From contig JBEKDL010000036.1 in the NCBI GenBank assembly GCA_050014355.1, forward strand, positions 1-36,560: DNA of 36,560 bases, written 5' to 3'. Of this stretch, positions 1 through 8,037 are shown piece by piece. A program made the translations under genes and the position numbers. This stretch comes from Fen-1077 sp050014355. GTDB lineage: Bacteria; Chloroflexota; Dehalococcoidia; Dehalococcoidales; RBG-16-60-22. Numbering within the stretch: the stretch's first letter is position 1; each line of letters opens with the position of its first letter. Under the pieces are notes generated by a model. That model was not told where the DNA came from and did not search any database. It saw only the letters and a list, made by a program, of their open reading frames with translations.

Positions 1-708
1 CGGTGTTTCTCTCGTCCAGCGGGGATGCTGCGTCCAGCGTATAAAATCTTCGGGGTGAGGCATCAGACCAAAGACACGGCCGGAAGCATCGCAGATGCCG
101 GCGATATCGTTAATCGAGCCGTTAGGATTATACGGATAACCCGCCCCGGTATTTCCCTTTTCATCAACGTACTGCACAACGATGTTGAGTTTTTCCGCCA
201 CGCCCGGCTCCGCCACCAGCTTGCCTTCGCCATGGGCTATGGGGACATACATGCCGGGCATGCCCTTCGTGAAGACACAGGGGCTTTTTTCATTCACCTT
301 CAAATAGACCCAGCGGCATTCGAATTTTCCGGAGTCGTTGTTGGTCAGCGTTACCGGCTGGATGCTCTTCCCTTTGATGCCGGGTAAAATACCTGTTTTC
401 ACCAGCACCTGGAAACCGTTGCAAATGCCCAGGACCAGTCGCCCTTCAGTGACGAATTTACCAACATCTGCTCCCAGCTTGAGCTTGATTTCGTTAGCCA
501 TTATTTTACCGGCGGAGATGTCATCGCCGTAGGTAAAGCCGCCGGGAATAACGAGAATGTGATAGTCCATAAGGCGCTTTTCACCGCGTACAATCTCGCT
601 TACCAGCGCCGCATCTACCCCGGCGCCGCATTGCTCGAAAGCTATGCGGGTGTCAATATCACGGTTAGTCCCGGGGCCGCGGAGCATTAATACTTTTACT
701 TTAGTCAT
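1..708 (-). CDS. purQ: Phosphoribosylformylglycinamidine synthase glutaminase subunit PurQ (3' end off window)
   Basis: This is the class I glutamine amidotransferase subunit of FGAM synthase. It releases ammonia from glutamine for PurL in the fourth step of purine synthesis. The reading frame is open from ATG 708 to the left edge (236 codons). The nucleophile lies in GICNGFQ, about Cys96, and the second half of the triad in PHPED near the window edge. The residues after it (RWTQHPRWTRE) match the C-terminus of the longer PurQ forms, so only a few tens of residues should be missing. An AGGTG ribosome site lies 5 nt before the ATG, and the start is 7 nt past the purL stop, so the two are co-transcribed. 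The call is confident; only the exact C-terminus is unseen. Confidence 0.95.
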   Translation of the reverse strand, partial: MTKVKVLMLRGPGTNRDIDTRIAFEQCGAGVDAALVSEIVRGEKRLMDYHILVIPGGFTYGDDISAGKIMANEIKLKLGADVGKFVTEGRLVLGICNGFQVLVKTGILPGIKGKSIQPVTLTNNDSGKFECRWVYLKVNEKSPCVFTKGMPGMYVPIAHGEGKLVAEPGVAEKLNIVVQYVDEKGNTGAGYPYNPNGSINDIAGICDASGRVFGLMPHPEDFIRWTQHPRWTRETP

Positions 709-715
709 ATCGCAC

Positions 716-3577
716 CTACCATCTTAATGGTTTCTGCCAGGCTTCCTTTAGCTCGCCGGTATCTGCCGAGACCAGCACTTTGCCGTTACGACCATTCACT
801 TTTAACATCCGGTCACCCGTAACCTGCCCTATCTGCGCACAATCAGCGCCGGCCATCATCTTCTCAAAGGCAGCCTTATCCTCCCTCGCCACCTCGGCCA
901 GGAAGCGCGTATTGGATTCCGAAAACAGAATGAAATCGTCACGGTCAATTGTCTCACCCAGCGGCATGTTTTTAAGGCTGATAGTCATGCCCAGTCCACC
1001 GGCGAAGGCCATTTCCGCCGCCGCCGCCCCCATTCCCCCCTCGCTCAAGTCGTGGCAGGCTTGAACCAAACCTTTGGCCGTAGCCTCTGACAGGGCGTCC
1101 ATGAGTTCTCTGCCTCTTTCCGGGTAGACCTTCGGCACACTGTTGCCCACGTAGCCGCGGACAGCATAGTAGTGCGAGCCGCCCATCTCTTTATAGGTCT
1201 TGCCGATGATGTATATCAGGTTGCCCGCTTTCTTACAGTCCATCGAGACGGCCTTATTGACATCATCCATGACGGCCATGGCCGAGACAAGGAGCGTGGG
1301 TGGGATACAAATACTCTCTTTGCCCGTCTCGTACTCATTATAGAGGCTGTCCTTGCCGGAGACGAAAGGCGCTCCGTAGGCGAGGGCAGTATCGTAGCAG
1401 GCCTGCGCCGCCCTGACCAGAGTACCGAGCCGGTCGGGTTTTTCCGGGTTGCCCCAGCAGAAGTTATCGAGCAGGGCAACCTCTTTCAGGCTGCCGCCGA
1501 CGGCGATAACCTGCCGCAGGGCTTCATCGATGGCGGAGCCGGCCATCCAGTAGGTGTCGATGTCCCCGTACTTGGGGTTGATGCCGTTAGAGACTATCAG
1601 GCCTCTGGTAGAATCGGCGAGGGGTCTGATAATAGCGGCATCGCCGGGGCCGTCATTGGCCACCCCGACGAGGGGCTTGAGCACGCTCGTGCCCTGCACC
1701 TCGTGGTCATACTGGCGGATGACCCACTCCTTGGAGCAGACGTTCCAGGCGCCGAGTATCTTTTTAAGGTCCGGGGTCAGGTCGGCCGGCTGTTTAAAAT
1801 CAGGCTCCGGGTACTTAGGGGCCTGCCAGTCGGCTTCACGTTCCAGCTGGGGCAGGCCGCCATGCAGGAAAGCCATATCCAGGTCGCAAACCAGGTTGTT
1901 ATGATAATAAAGCTGGAGGCGCTTACTATCGGTAAACTCGCCGATGACCGTTGCTTCCGCGTCTTCGTTGTGGCAAAGCGCCAGCATCCGCTCAATTTTA
2001 TCGGGCGGTACGGCCAGAATCATCCGCTCCTGTGATTCGGAGACCCATATTTCAGTATAGGAAAGCCCGGCGTATTTCAGAGGCACTTTCTCCAGGTCGA
2101 CGCGTACGCCCGTTTCCTCACCCATTTCCCCCACCGCCGAGGAAAGTCCCCCACCACCGACATCGGTGATGCGGACATAAAGCCCGAGGTCGCGCGCCTG
2201 GATGATGGCATCGAGGGCTTTCTTTTCCATGATGGCGTTGCCGATTTGCACGGAACTGGAGGATAGCGTCTCCGATTCCTTGTCCAGCTCGCCGGAGGCG
2301 AAGGTCACGCCGTGGATGCCGTCGCGCCCTGTCTTTCCCCCCACCAGCAAAACTAGGTCGCCGGGTTTCTGGTGACCTTTCTGGCTCATGTCAATCGGCA
2401 TGATTCCCACCGTGCCGCAGTAGACGAGCGGGTTGCCCACGTAGCGCTCGTCGAACAGGATGGCGCCGTTGGAGGTGGGGATGCCCATGCGGTTGCCGTA
2501 ATCGGCCACGCCGGCCCGCACGCCCTTGAAGATACGGCGCGGATGCAGTACGCCTTTGGGGAGGTCAGCATGGTGCAAATCGGGGGGGCCGAAACAGAAG
2601 ATATCGGTATTTAGAATCGGGAAGGCGCCCAGGCCCGTGCCGAGGGGGTCGCGGATAACGCCGCCGATGCCCGTGGCCGCGCCGCCGTAGGGCTCCACAG
2701 CGGAGGGGTGGTTATGCGTCTCCACTTTAAAACAGACGGCGTAGCGGCCATCGAAGTCGATGACGCCGGCGTTATCTTTAAAAACGGAGAGGCACCAGGG
2801 TTTATTCAGCTCGCGGGTGGCTTTCATGACCGTGCTTTTCATCAGGTTATCGATAGTTTTTCTCCCGAGCTTGATTTTGCTTTTGAAGGTCTTGTGGATG
2901 CAGTGCTCCGACCACGTTTGGGCCACCGTCTCCAGCTCGACGTCGGTGGGCTTACGGCCCAGCCTGCGGAAATAGTCCTGGATTATTTTCATTTCTTCCA
3001 GGTTCAGCCAGAAGCGGCCTTTGCTTAACGCTATCAAAGCGTCATCGTCCATAGCCGCGATATCAATATTCTCCAGCTTGAATTTATAGCTGGCCGAGGG
3101 CAGGGCGACCACCTCTTTTTTAGCGACGATGTGTTGGACGACGCCGTTGACCAGCAGCTTATCGCAGATGGACTGGAGTGTCTCGTCAGTAAGTTTACCC
3201 CAGAACAGGTATTTTTTCGCGGTCCTGACCGCCTTTATCGTATCAATCCCCAGGTCACGGATGCCCTTTTTAACACTGTCCTCGACGGGGTCCATTACAC
3301 CGGGATTATAGGCCACCTCGACAAGGTGCGCGCCCTCCGGGGCCGGTCTGTCGCTGTAAGAATACTCTTCAACGATGGGGTCGCTAAGGAGCTCTTTGCA
3401 GATAGCCAGCATCTCTTTTTCGGTAAGCGTGCCTTCGAGGAGATAAATGGTGCTAACCCGGACGCGGCTGACGGTCTTAATGCCGAGGTCGAGGATGTCC
3501 TTTTGCAGGCCCTCCGAGCGGGGGTCGGCGAATCCCTCTTTTACCGAGATTTCAATACGATATACAGCTTCTTTCAT
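716..3577 (-). CDS. purL: PurL with two N-terminal PurS-like domains (FGAM synthase subunit)
   Basis: This 953-residue protein is the ATP-dependent synthase subunit that turns FGAR into FGAM with ammonia from PurQ. Residues 1-80 and about 84-150 are two similar PurS-like units, each with the pattern (D/E)P..(E/D)....I.DLGI.T...VR. The small-type PurL core follows: linker with QTWSEHCIHKTF, then VETHNHPSAVEPYGGAATG and the duplicated AIRS/PurM-like halves. An upstream in-frame start at 3637 would overlap the preceding gene. ATG 3577 has AGGTGG 4 nt before it and lies 8 nt after the upstream stop, so I use it. No separate purS is seen. Large bacterial PurL also has a PurS-dimer-like N-domain, so this looks like an intermediate form with PurQ still separate. 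Confidence 0.95.
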   Translation of the reverse strand: MKEAVYRIEISVKEGFADPRSEGLQKDILDLGIKTVSRVRVSTIYLLEGTLTEKEMLAICKELLSDPIVEEYSYSDRPAPEGAHLVEVAYNPGVMDPVEDSVKKGIRDLGIDTIKAVRTAKKYLFWGKLTDETLQSICDKLLVNGVVQHIVAKKEVVALPSASYKFKLENIDIAAMDDDALIALSKGRFWLNLEEMKIIQDYFRRLGRKPTDVELETVAQTWSEHCIHKTFKSKIKLGRKTIDNLMKSTVMKATRELNKPWCLSVFKDNAGVIDFDGRYAVCFKVETHNHPSAVEPYGGAATGIGGVIRDPLGTGLGAFPILNTDIFCFGPPDLHHADLPKGVLHPRRIFKGVRAGVADYGNRMGIPTSNGAILFDERYVGNPLVYCGTVGIMPIDMSQKGHQKPGDLVLLVGGKTGRDGIHGVTFASGELDKESETLSSSSVQIGNAIMEKKALDAIIQARDLGLYVRITDVGGGGLSSAVGEMGEETGVRVDLEKVPLKYAGLSYTEIWVSESQERMILAVPPDKIERMLALCHNEDAEATVIGEFTDSKRLQLYYHNNLVCDLDMAFLHGGLPQLEREADWQAPKYPEPDFKQPADLTPDLKKILGAWNVCSKEWVIRQYDHEVQGTSVLKPLVGVANDGPGDAAIIRPLADSTRGLIVSNGINPKYGDIDTYWMAGSAIDEALRQVIAVGGSLKEVALLDNFCWGNPEKPDRLGTLVRAAQACYDTALAYGAPFVSGKDSLYNEYETGKESICIPPTLLVSAMAVMDDVNKAVSMDCKKAGNLIYIIGKTYKEMGGSHYYAVRGYVGNSVPKVYPERGRELMDALSEATAKGLVQACHDLSEGGMGAAAAEMAFAGGLGMTISLKNMPLGETIDRDDFILFSESNTRFLAEVAREDKAAFEKMMAGADCAQIGQVTGDRMLKVNGRNGKVLVSADTGELKEAWQKPLRW

Positions 3578-3585
3578 ACTACCAC

Positions 3586-4509
3586 CTAAATTTTTTCTAC
3601 CCTCTTTGCCACCCGGTTGACCAGGAACGTAAGCCACCGACTCGGCTCTTTTTTCTGGCCGAAATCGAAATCGCTATAGGCCGGCTCGATAGCTTCGGCG
3701 GTGTATTTACCGCCGGACGCCTTGCCGCGCACGAGAGCGAGCATCTCTTTATACGAGTGACTTTCTATCGCGTACGGGAAAAGTGAAAGAGCGTCCAGCA
3801 CGCGCAGGATGCCGTATTTCACCGCGGGATATTGCAGGCACCGGAAACGCGCGCCTGTGCCGAAGCCGTAGAGGTGCTCGCCCATGGCGAAGTGCTCCAG
3901 CAGCATATCGATAGCGCCTTTGAGCCCGGGGTCATGCCGGTGCTGTTCATACTGGCCGAGCAGCATCAGGCAGTTCATATCGTCCATCGGGCATGACTCC
4001 AGCACGCCGATGCTTTCGCCGTAGCAGTCCCAGCCGCCGCCGGGCATCTGCGCGCTCAAGGTGGCCCGGATGTACTTCATGACGCGCGGGTCGTCCCGGT
4101 AGCCCATCCTGGCCAGGGAAGACAGCAGTATGGCGGACATGCAGAAATAGTTGTCTTTCACATTTGGGGGGATGGTGAAAGCGCCGTCGGCGCCCTGGAA
4201 GCGGAAGACCTGCTCCGCTTCATTTTGCAGTCCGATGTCTGTAATGGACAGCCCGATATCCGCCAGGAAAAAGAGGTCCCAGTAAGCTTTACCGGCCTCC
4301 GTGTAGTGGACTTTGCCGGTCTTTAAAGCGGGCAGGCCGGCATCGGCGCTTTTTAAGCGGCTTATAATTTTCTGGATGTTTGTATCCGCCAGTACCGGGG
4401 CGATATCCGGCTTGCTATTCAACAGCTGAAGCTCCACGGCATATTTGAGCCAGGCGGGGCCTTCCAGCAACCAGTCGAGGACTGTTTTTTCCAAGATTAT
4501 CGCCTGCAA
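3586..4509 (-). CDS. Alpha/alpha-toroid (squalene cyclase/prenyltransferase-like) protein of unknown role
   Basis: A 307-residue soluble protein without signal peptide. It opens with VLDWLLEGPAWLKYAVELQL and has internal helical repeats with QW-like motifs (FRFQGADGAF; LSAQMPGGGWDCYG), as seen in terpenoid-cyclase-like alpha/alpha toroids. I do not see the catalytic DXDD motif of squalene-hopene cyclases, so enzymatic cyclase activity is not implied. It is the first gene before purL and purQ, ending 8 nt upstream of purL, so it is probably co-transcribed with them; a role in purine synthesis is not implied. The start is uncertain: codon 1 is TTG at 4509, and another TTG at 4494 has AGG 8 nt upstream and gives a protein beginning EKTVLDW. 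Its function is unknown. Confidence 0.7.
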   Translation of the reverse strand: MQAIILEKTVLDWLLEGPAWLKYAVELQLLNSKPDIAPVLADTNIQKIISRLKSADAGLPALKTGKVHYTEAGKAYWDLFFLADIGLSITDIGLQNEAEQVFRFQGADGAFTIPPNVKDNYFCMSAILLSSLARMGYRDDPRVMKYIRATLSAQMPGGGWDCYGESIGVLESCPMDDMNCLMLLGQYEQHRHDPGLKGAIDMLLEHFAMGEHLYGFGTGARFRCLQYPAVKYGILRVLDALSLFPYAIESHSYKEMLALVRGKASGGKYTAEAIEPAYSDFDFGQKKEPSRWLTFLVNRVAKRVEKI

Positions 4510-4549
4510 ACCTGCGTTTTTCCGGCTTCAAGTGAGGATGTGATGACAC

Positions 4550-4585
4550 CTATATTTTAGCGTTTTTTAGAGGGAAGGTAAAGGG
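4550..4585. repeat. 36-bp direct repeat, copy 1
   Basis: This copy matches 4721-4756 at 33 of 36 positions; the differences are single substitutions at repeat positions 14, 22 and 26. It contains a complete minus-strand promoter. The 4510-4915 stretch has no gene of its own and holds these repeats plus the promoter of the following plus-strand pair. Confidence 0.85.
4554..4582 (-). promoter_or_regulatory. Minus-strand sigma70-type promoter in repeat copy 1
   Basis: On the minus strand, TTTACC (4582-4577) and TAAAAT (4559-4554) are separated by exactly 17 bp. Transcription would begin near 4547, about 38 nt before the first gene of the purL operon. Confidence 0.5.
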
Positions 4586-4720
4586 CATATGGGTATTATC
4601 CCTTAGTTAATATGAGGAATACACCCAAGACACGATGGGTGTTAGACCTTATGATTCACCAGGGATTATACCATTCTTTTTAGGTGTTAACCCTAATATT
4701 TAATGGGGACGTTCTGAAAA

Positions 4721-4756
4721 CTATATTTTAGCGGTTTTTAGGGGGGAGGTAAAGGG
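4721..4756. repeat. 36-bp direct repeat, copy 2 (with promoter)
   Basis: Second copy of the 4550-4585 repeat, offset by 171 bp. It keeps the minus-strand promoter: TTTACC at 4753-4748 and TAAAAT at 4730-4725, again with 17 bp between. The DNA between the copies also holds a TATAAT on the minus strand (within 4665-4680) without a good -35. Confidence 0.8.
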
Positions 4757-4852
4757 GAAGGGGGTAACGTATCAGTTTGAAATTATTTAAAGTATTGTTA
4801 GAACTGATCAATTATTTTACAAAATGTTTATACAAATACGACATTAATTAAC

Positions 4853-4881
4853 TTGACATTTTCACAAGGCGATACTATTAT
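4853..4881 (+). promoter_or_regulatory. Sigma70 promoter of the Panacea pair
   Basis: TTGACA (4853-4858), 17 bp, TATTAT (4876-4881): a near-consensus promoter. It overlaps the 5' extension of the open reading frame that begins with the same TTG. Translation must therefore begin downstream, at the TTG at 4916 behind AGGAGG (4903-4908). Confidence 0.8.
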
Positions 4882-4915
4882 TAAGACAAAAGCGATAGGT
4901 TTAGGAGGTTCCATA

Positions 4916-5509
4916 TTGCTCAATACCTATCGGAACAAACTCCTAAATGCCATCCTGTTCTTCTCCAAGAATACACGCCATTGTAACAAGACAAAACTTC
5001 TCAAGCTTCTATACCATCTGGATTTCATTCATTTTAAACAGACTGGGTTCCCTTCAATTGGCTTAACTTACTACACCTACAAAGAAGGCCCAGTTCCTGT
5101 TCGTTTTTGGAAAGAAATTCAACATGGGGAAGTACCACCTGATTTCCGGGGAAAATTTGAGATAAAGATTGCGCATTACCCGAAGCCCACTGATAGGGAA
5201 TACACCTTTGTCGCCTTAGTAGAACCTGATTTGTCAGTCTTTTCTCCGCGTGAACGTAGAATTCTTACTGCATTGGCTAATACGTATCAATATAAGAGTG
5301 CCACACAGATTTCTGAAGCAACCCACTTACCGCGTCAGCCGTGGCATACCACTAAGGTCACTAGCGGCCTAAGTAAGCCAATAGACTACTTGTTGAGTCT
5401 TGATGAGCAGACTGATATTCCTTGGGATAAAGCCAGGGAAAATCTATCCGAATTTTATGCTGCAATAAAGAACTTTGACCTGCGCGCGACGCGGGCAGTA
5501 CAGAGCTAG
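4916..5509 (+). CDS. Panacea / SocA-like (DUF4065) antitoxin-type protein
   Basis: This 197-residue protein carries a Panacea (SocA-like, DUF4065) domain, seen in NAILFFSKN, then TKLLKLLYHLDFIHFKQTG and the family mark EGPVP in YYTYKEGPVPVRFW. Panacea domains are known as antitoxins that pair with many unrelated toxins. The start is TTG 4916: AGGAGG lies 7 nt before it, while the longer frame from 4853 begins inside the -35 box. The next gene begins 1 nt after its stop, so the two are translationally coupled in antitoxin-first order. The C-terminal half (about 105-197) looks helical and may hold partner binding. The DNA is AT-richer than its surroundings, which suggests transfer. The domain call is good; the antitoxin role is inferred from family and layout. 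Confidence 0.8.
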   Translation: MLNTYRNKLLNAILFFSKNTRHCNKTKLLKLLYHLDFIHFKQTGFPSIGLTYYTYKEGPVPVRFWKEIQHGEVPPDFRGKFEIKIAHYPKPTDREYTFVALVEPDLSVFSPRERRILTALANTYQYKSATQISEATHLPRQPWHTTKVTSGLSKPIDYLLSLDEQTDIPWDKARENLSEFYAAIKNFDLRATRAVQS

Positions 5510-5510
5510 A

Positions 5511-5927
5511 ATGCCTGAAGTCGGGCAGATACTACACTGGACAAAGTATCGTTTCCCAGAAGGCAATATTAACGACAAAGATTTTGTCGTTATCAATGAC
5601 TCATCAAGCAGTGATGAACTTTGCTTGATGCTTATAACCACTTCCCAAGAAAAACAATATCTTGGATATAAAGATGGGTGTAACGCCAGGCATTTTATGT
5701 TCTTCATTCCCAAGACTTGGGGAGAATGCTTCCCTAAGCCCACGTTCATAAAACTCCCTTTCTTGGTGGCCGTTCCATGCATCGAACTATGGGCTAAAAT
5801 GGAAGAAGGTGTGATTCGCGCTTGGAAAAGTAGACTGTCTGCCGATTGTATGACAAGTTTAAAAGAATGTCTCAAAGGCTTCAGTGATGATATCGCTAGT
5901 CAGTATTACCCTCTCATATTCGGCTAG
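5511..5927 (+). CDS. Unrecognised 138-aa partner of the Panacea protein; candidate toxin
   Basis: I do not recognise this protein with certainty. It starts at ATG 5511, 1 nt after the Panacea stop; a frame extension to 5475 would overlap that gene. The first half has several predicted beta strands: GQILHWTKY, KDFVVIND, LCLMLITTS, FMFFIPK and FIKLPFLVAV. The order of a GQI strand, a polar stretch with K-D-FVVIN and then a hydrophobic strand resembles the SH3-like barrel of PemK/MazF toxins. However, the usual RP.LVL motif is absent, so this is only a suggestion. The second half (about 95-138) is helical with conserved-looking W, C and F residues. Pairing with a Panacea antitoxin makes a toxin role plausible. 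A phage-type accessory function is also possible. Confidence 0.6.
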   Translation: MPEVGQILHWTKYRFPEGNINDKDFVVINDSSSSDELCLMLITTSQEKQYLGYKDGCNARHFMFFIPKTWGECFPKPTFIKLPFLVAVPCIELWAKMEEGVIRAWKSRLSADCMTSLKECLKGFSDDIASQYYPLIFG

Positions 5928-6038
5928 TTAGGCCAACTATTTCATCAATAGTCCAGATATGATTGCTTATTCCCGCTGCCATTGCTGGCGTTCTAGGATA
6001 GGGGTTAGAGAGTGAGGTTAAGCCGGGGTGTCTAAGAG

Positions 6039-6060
6039 TCCCGATAAATCGGGATCTTTT
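6039..6060 (+). terminator. Rho-independent terminator of the Panacea pair
   Basis: Stem TCCCGAT (6039-6045) and ATCGGGA (6048-6054), followed by TCTTTTC. It lies 111 nt after the second gene. The stem resembles the inner hairpin of the 10040-10162 element. Confidence 0.65.
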
Positions 6061-6065
6061 CTATT

Positions 6066-6097
6066 TCCCCCTTCCCTTAATACGCAGGGAAGGGGGA
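6066..6097. repeat. 12-bp perfect inverted repeat between convergent genes
   Basis: TCCCCCTTCCCT (6066-6077) pairs with AGGGAAGGGGGA (6086-6097) over an 8-nt loop. No clear T-run follows on either strand. It may be a back-up terminator for the convergent crp-like gene. Confidence 0.55.
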
Positions 6098-6125
6098 TTA
6101 AGGAGGATGGGTTACAAAAATTAAT

Positions 6126-6830
6126 TCAGGCCGAGCGCGTTAAAGACTTTAACGCTTCCCGGTCGCGGATGACGATTTTATGGCGGTCGTACCGGATGAC
6201 GCCTTTATCCTCGAGGGTCTTTAATGATTTTCCTATGACCTCGCGCACTGTGCCGGTCATGGCCGCCATATCGGCCCGGGTCAGGACCAGCGAGGCGTCA
6301 CAGGCCCCCCTGGGATTATCGGTGAGCAGCATTTTAGCCAGGCGCCCGCTAACGCATCTCAAGGAAAGGTCTTCCACCAGTGACACATAGTGGTGTATCT
6401 CCGTGGCCAGTAGCTTGATTACATTACGGGCGACCTGCGGGTACTCGGCGAGCAGAGAATCGAGGTCATGGGTGTCGAGACCGTAAAGCACGGAAGGAAG
6501 CACCGCCTGGACGCTTTCCGGATGGCTGCCGCCGTTCAGGGCGCCGGCATGGCCGAAACAATCGCCCGGGCGCGCCAGCCGCAGGATTTGCTCTTTGCCC
6601 CCATCGGAGGTTTTAAAAAGCTTGACCAGCCCCGAGGACACGAAGTAAATCATCCGGGCCGGCTCCTGTTCCAGCCAGATTATCTCGTGTTTTCTTACTT
6701 CTCTGGCAATCATTAACCGGCCGATTCTTTCCAGCACGCTTTCATCCAACCCGGAAAATATGACCGCGCGCCTTAAAAATCCGGCTTCTATCTTGTTCAC
6801 ATCGGGTGTCCTTATAATATCTAATACCAT
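6126..6830 (-). CDS. Crp/Fnr-family transcription regulator
   Basis: A 234-residue regulator with an N-terminal cyclic-nucleotide-type beta-roll (about 20-140; GLVKLFKTSDGGKEQILRL, then PGDCFGHAG) and a C-terminal winged helix (about 160-230). The recognition helix lies around LTRADMAAMTGTVREVIGKS. There is no N-terminal Cys cluster of the Fnr type, so oxygen sensing by [4Fe-4S] is not supported, and the effector is unknown. ATG 6830 has GGAGAA 5 nt upstream. The gene is transcribed away from the zinc-ribbon gene behind it with a 90-nt gap, so co-transcription is possible. The regulon cannot be read from the window. Confidence 0.9.
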   Translation of the reverse strand: MVLDIIRTPDVNKIEAGFLRRAVIFSGLDESVLERIGRLMIAREVRKHEIIWLEQEPARMIYFVSSGLVKLFKTSDGGKEQILRLARPGDCFGHAGALNGGSHPESVQAVLPSVLYGLDTHDLDSLLAEYPQVARNVIKLLATEIHHYVSLVEDLSLRCVSGRLAKMLLTDNPRGACDASLVLTRADMAAMTGTVREVIGKSLKTLEDKGVIRYDRHKIVIRDREALKSLTRSA

Positions 6831-6920
6831 ATCGTTCTCCAGCCGGTTATAAAAATCCGAAGCGTTTTATGGGGAGTGCGGCAGGCCGGCGCAGGATAAC
6901 CGCCCCTGGCCCGCCTGGCA

Positions 6921-7136
6921 TCACACCCCCTTCTTTATGGTAAGCGACCTGACCTTTCTTTCCCGCGCCTTCTCTTTTTCTTCCCCTTTTTGTTCACTTT
7001 CCACCGGTTTGGCGATATCGGGCAGGTCGCGAGTATACCCGCACTGGAGGCAGCATTCGTACCACCCGTACAGGTCATGGTCGATAAACACTTCCCCTTT
7101 CTGGCACCTGGGGCAGGTAATCTTCAGTGTTCCCAT
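6921..7136 (-). CDS. Small zinc-ribbon protein
   Basis: A 71-residue protein with two CxxC knuckles, CPRC near residue 9 and CLQC near residue 34. It is followed by a highly charged tail (EQKGEEKEKARERKVRS). The layout fits a zinc ribbon binding one Zn ion. ATG 7136 has GAGG 5 nt before it. Its role is not known; small zinc ribbons can bind nucleic acid or act as protein adaptors. It lies between an OmpR-type regulator (185 nt upstream) and the Crp/Fnr gene (90 nt downstream). Confidence 0.75.
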   Translation of the reverse strand: MGTLKITCPRCQKGEVFIDHDLYGWYECCLQCGYTRDLPDIAKPVESEQKGEEKEKARERKVRSLTIKKGV

Positions 7137-7321
7137 ATTAACCTCTTCTACCTCCCGGTTATAGATAAACTTATTTCAAGGTCAGATACCTCAAGACCTT
7201 ACAAACCGATAATAAACCTCTGGTAATAAAGAAGTTATAAAATAAGGGGATTAATAATTACAAAACTATGACACTTATGCGGAAATAGCGGGAAAAAAGA
7301 GAGCAAACGGAAATAAACTGG

Positions 7322-8023
7322 CTATTCGGAATCGGGGCGGTCGATGATATAACCGGTTTTAGGGATGGTGCGGATTACTCCCGGGCTTGTCGTATCGCCT
7401 TCGAGCTTATTGCGCAGCCGGCTTATCCAGGTCCGGAGAATTTGCACGTCGTCACGGTATTCCGGCCCCCACACGCTGGTGAGGAGCTCTTCATACAGCA
7501 TCAGCCGGCCCGCGTTACTGATAAGCTGGCTCAACAGGAGCCATTCAATCCTGGTCAGGTACTTCGTCTCGCCGCGAACCCTGACATCCCGGTTTTTAAA
7601 ATCTACGTTGATGTCTCCGAATTTGTAGGATTGCAGGACTTCACGCTTATCAGAAGAACCCAAACGCCGCCTGACAGCTTCAATACGGGCCACCAGCTCA
7701 TCCGGGTTAAAAGGTTTGGGAAGATAATCATCGGCCCCCAGCTGGAGTCCCCGTATCCTATCGGTATCGGCGCCCTTGGCCGTCAGGATGATAACCGGCA
7801 CCGCCGAAAAGCTGCGCAGCTCTTTAAGCATCGCCATGCCATCCATCTTTGGCATGAGGACATCGAGCACCACCAGGTCCGGTTCCTGCGCCTTGACCTG
7901 CTCCAGTCCCTCCAGGCCGTTAGCGGCGGTCAGCACATCATACCCGGAGGCCTTCAGTTTGGAGACGAGGAAGTTCAGTATCCTGACTTCATCGTCGACT
8001 ATCAATATCCGGAAACGTTTCAT
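7322..8023 (-). CDS. OmpR/PhoB-family response regulator (orphan)
   Basis: A 233-residue regulator with an intact receiver: acidic pair Asp10/Asp11, phosphoacceptor Asp54 in VVLDVLMPKMDG and Lys104 in YLPKPF. A winged helix of the Trans_Reg_C type follows (about 135-230; EWLLLSQL, LLTSVWG, TWISRLRNKLE). No histidine kinase lies next to it. A TTG at 8032 could add three codons. The promoter (TTGACA 8066-8061, TATTAT 8043-8038) places the transcript start near 8031, so ATG 8023 is the better start and the mRNA is nearly leaderless. It is divergent from the NAD kinase gene. Confidence 0.92.
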   Translation of the reverse strand: MKRFRILIVDDEVRILNFLVSKLKASGYDVLTAANGLEGLEQVKAQEPDLVVLDVLMPKMDGMAMLKELRSFSAVPVIILTAKGADTDRIRGLQLGADDYLPKPFNPDELVARIEAVRRRLGSSDKREVLQSYKFGDINVDFKNRDVRVRGETKYLTRIEWLLLSQLISNAGRLMLYEELLTSVWGPEYRDDVQILRTWISRLRNKLEGDTTSPGVIRTIPKTGYIIDRPDSE

Positions 8024-8037
8024 TCTATTCAACTAGA

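Noticed and set aside
1172..2035. 287-codon plus-strand open frame
   Set aside because: It is antisense to the purL core, whose protein motifs are unmistakable; the frame has no recognisable domain or ribosome site.
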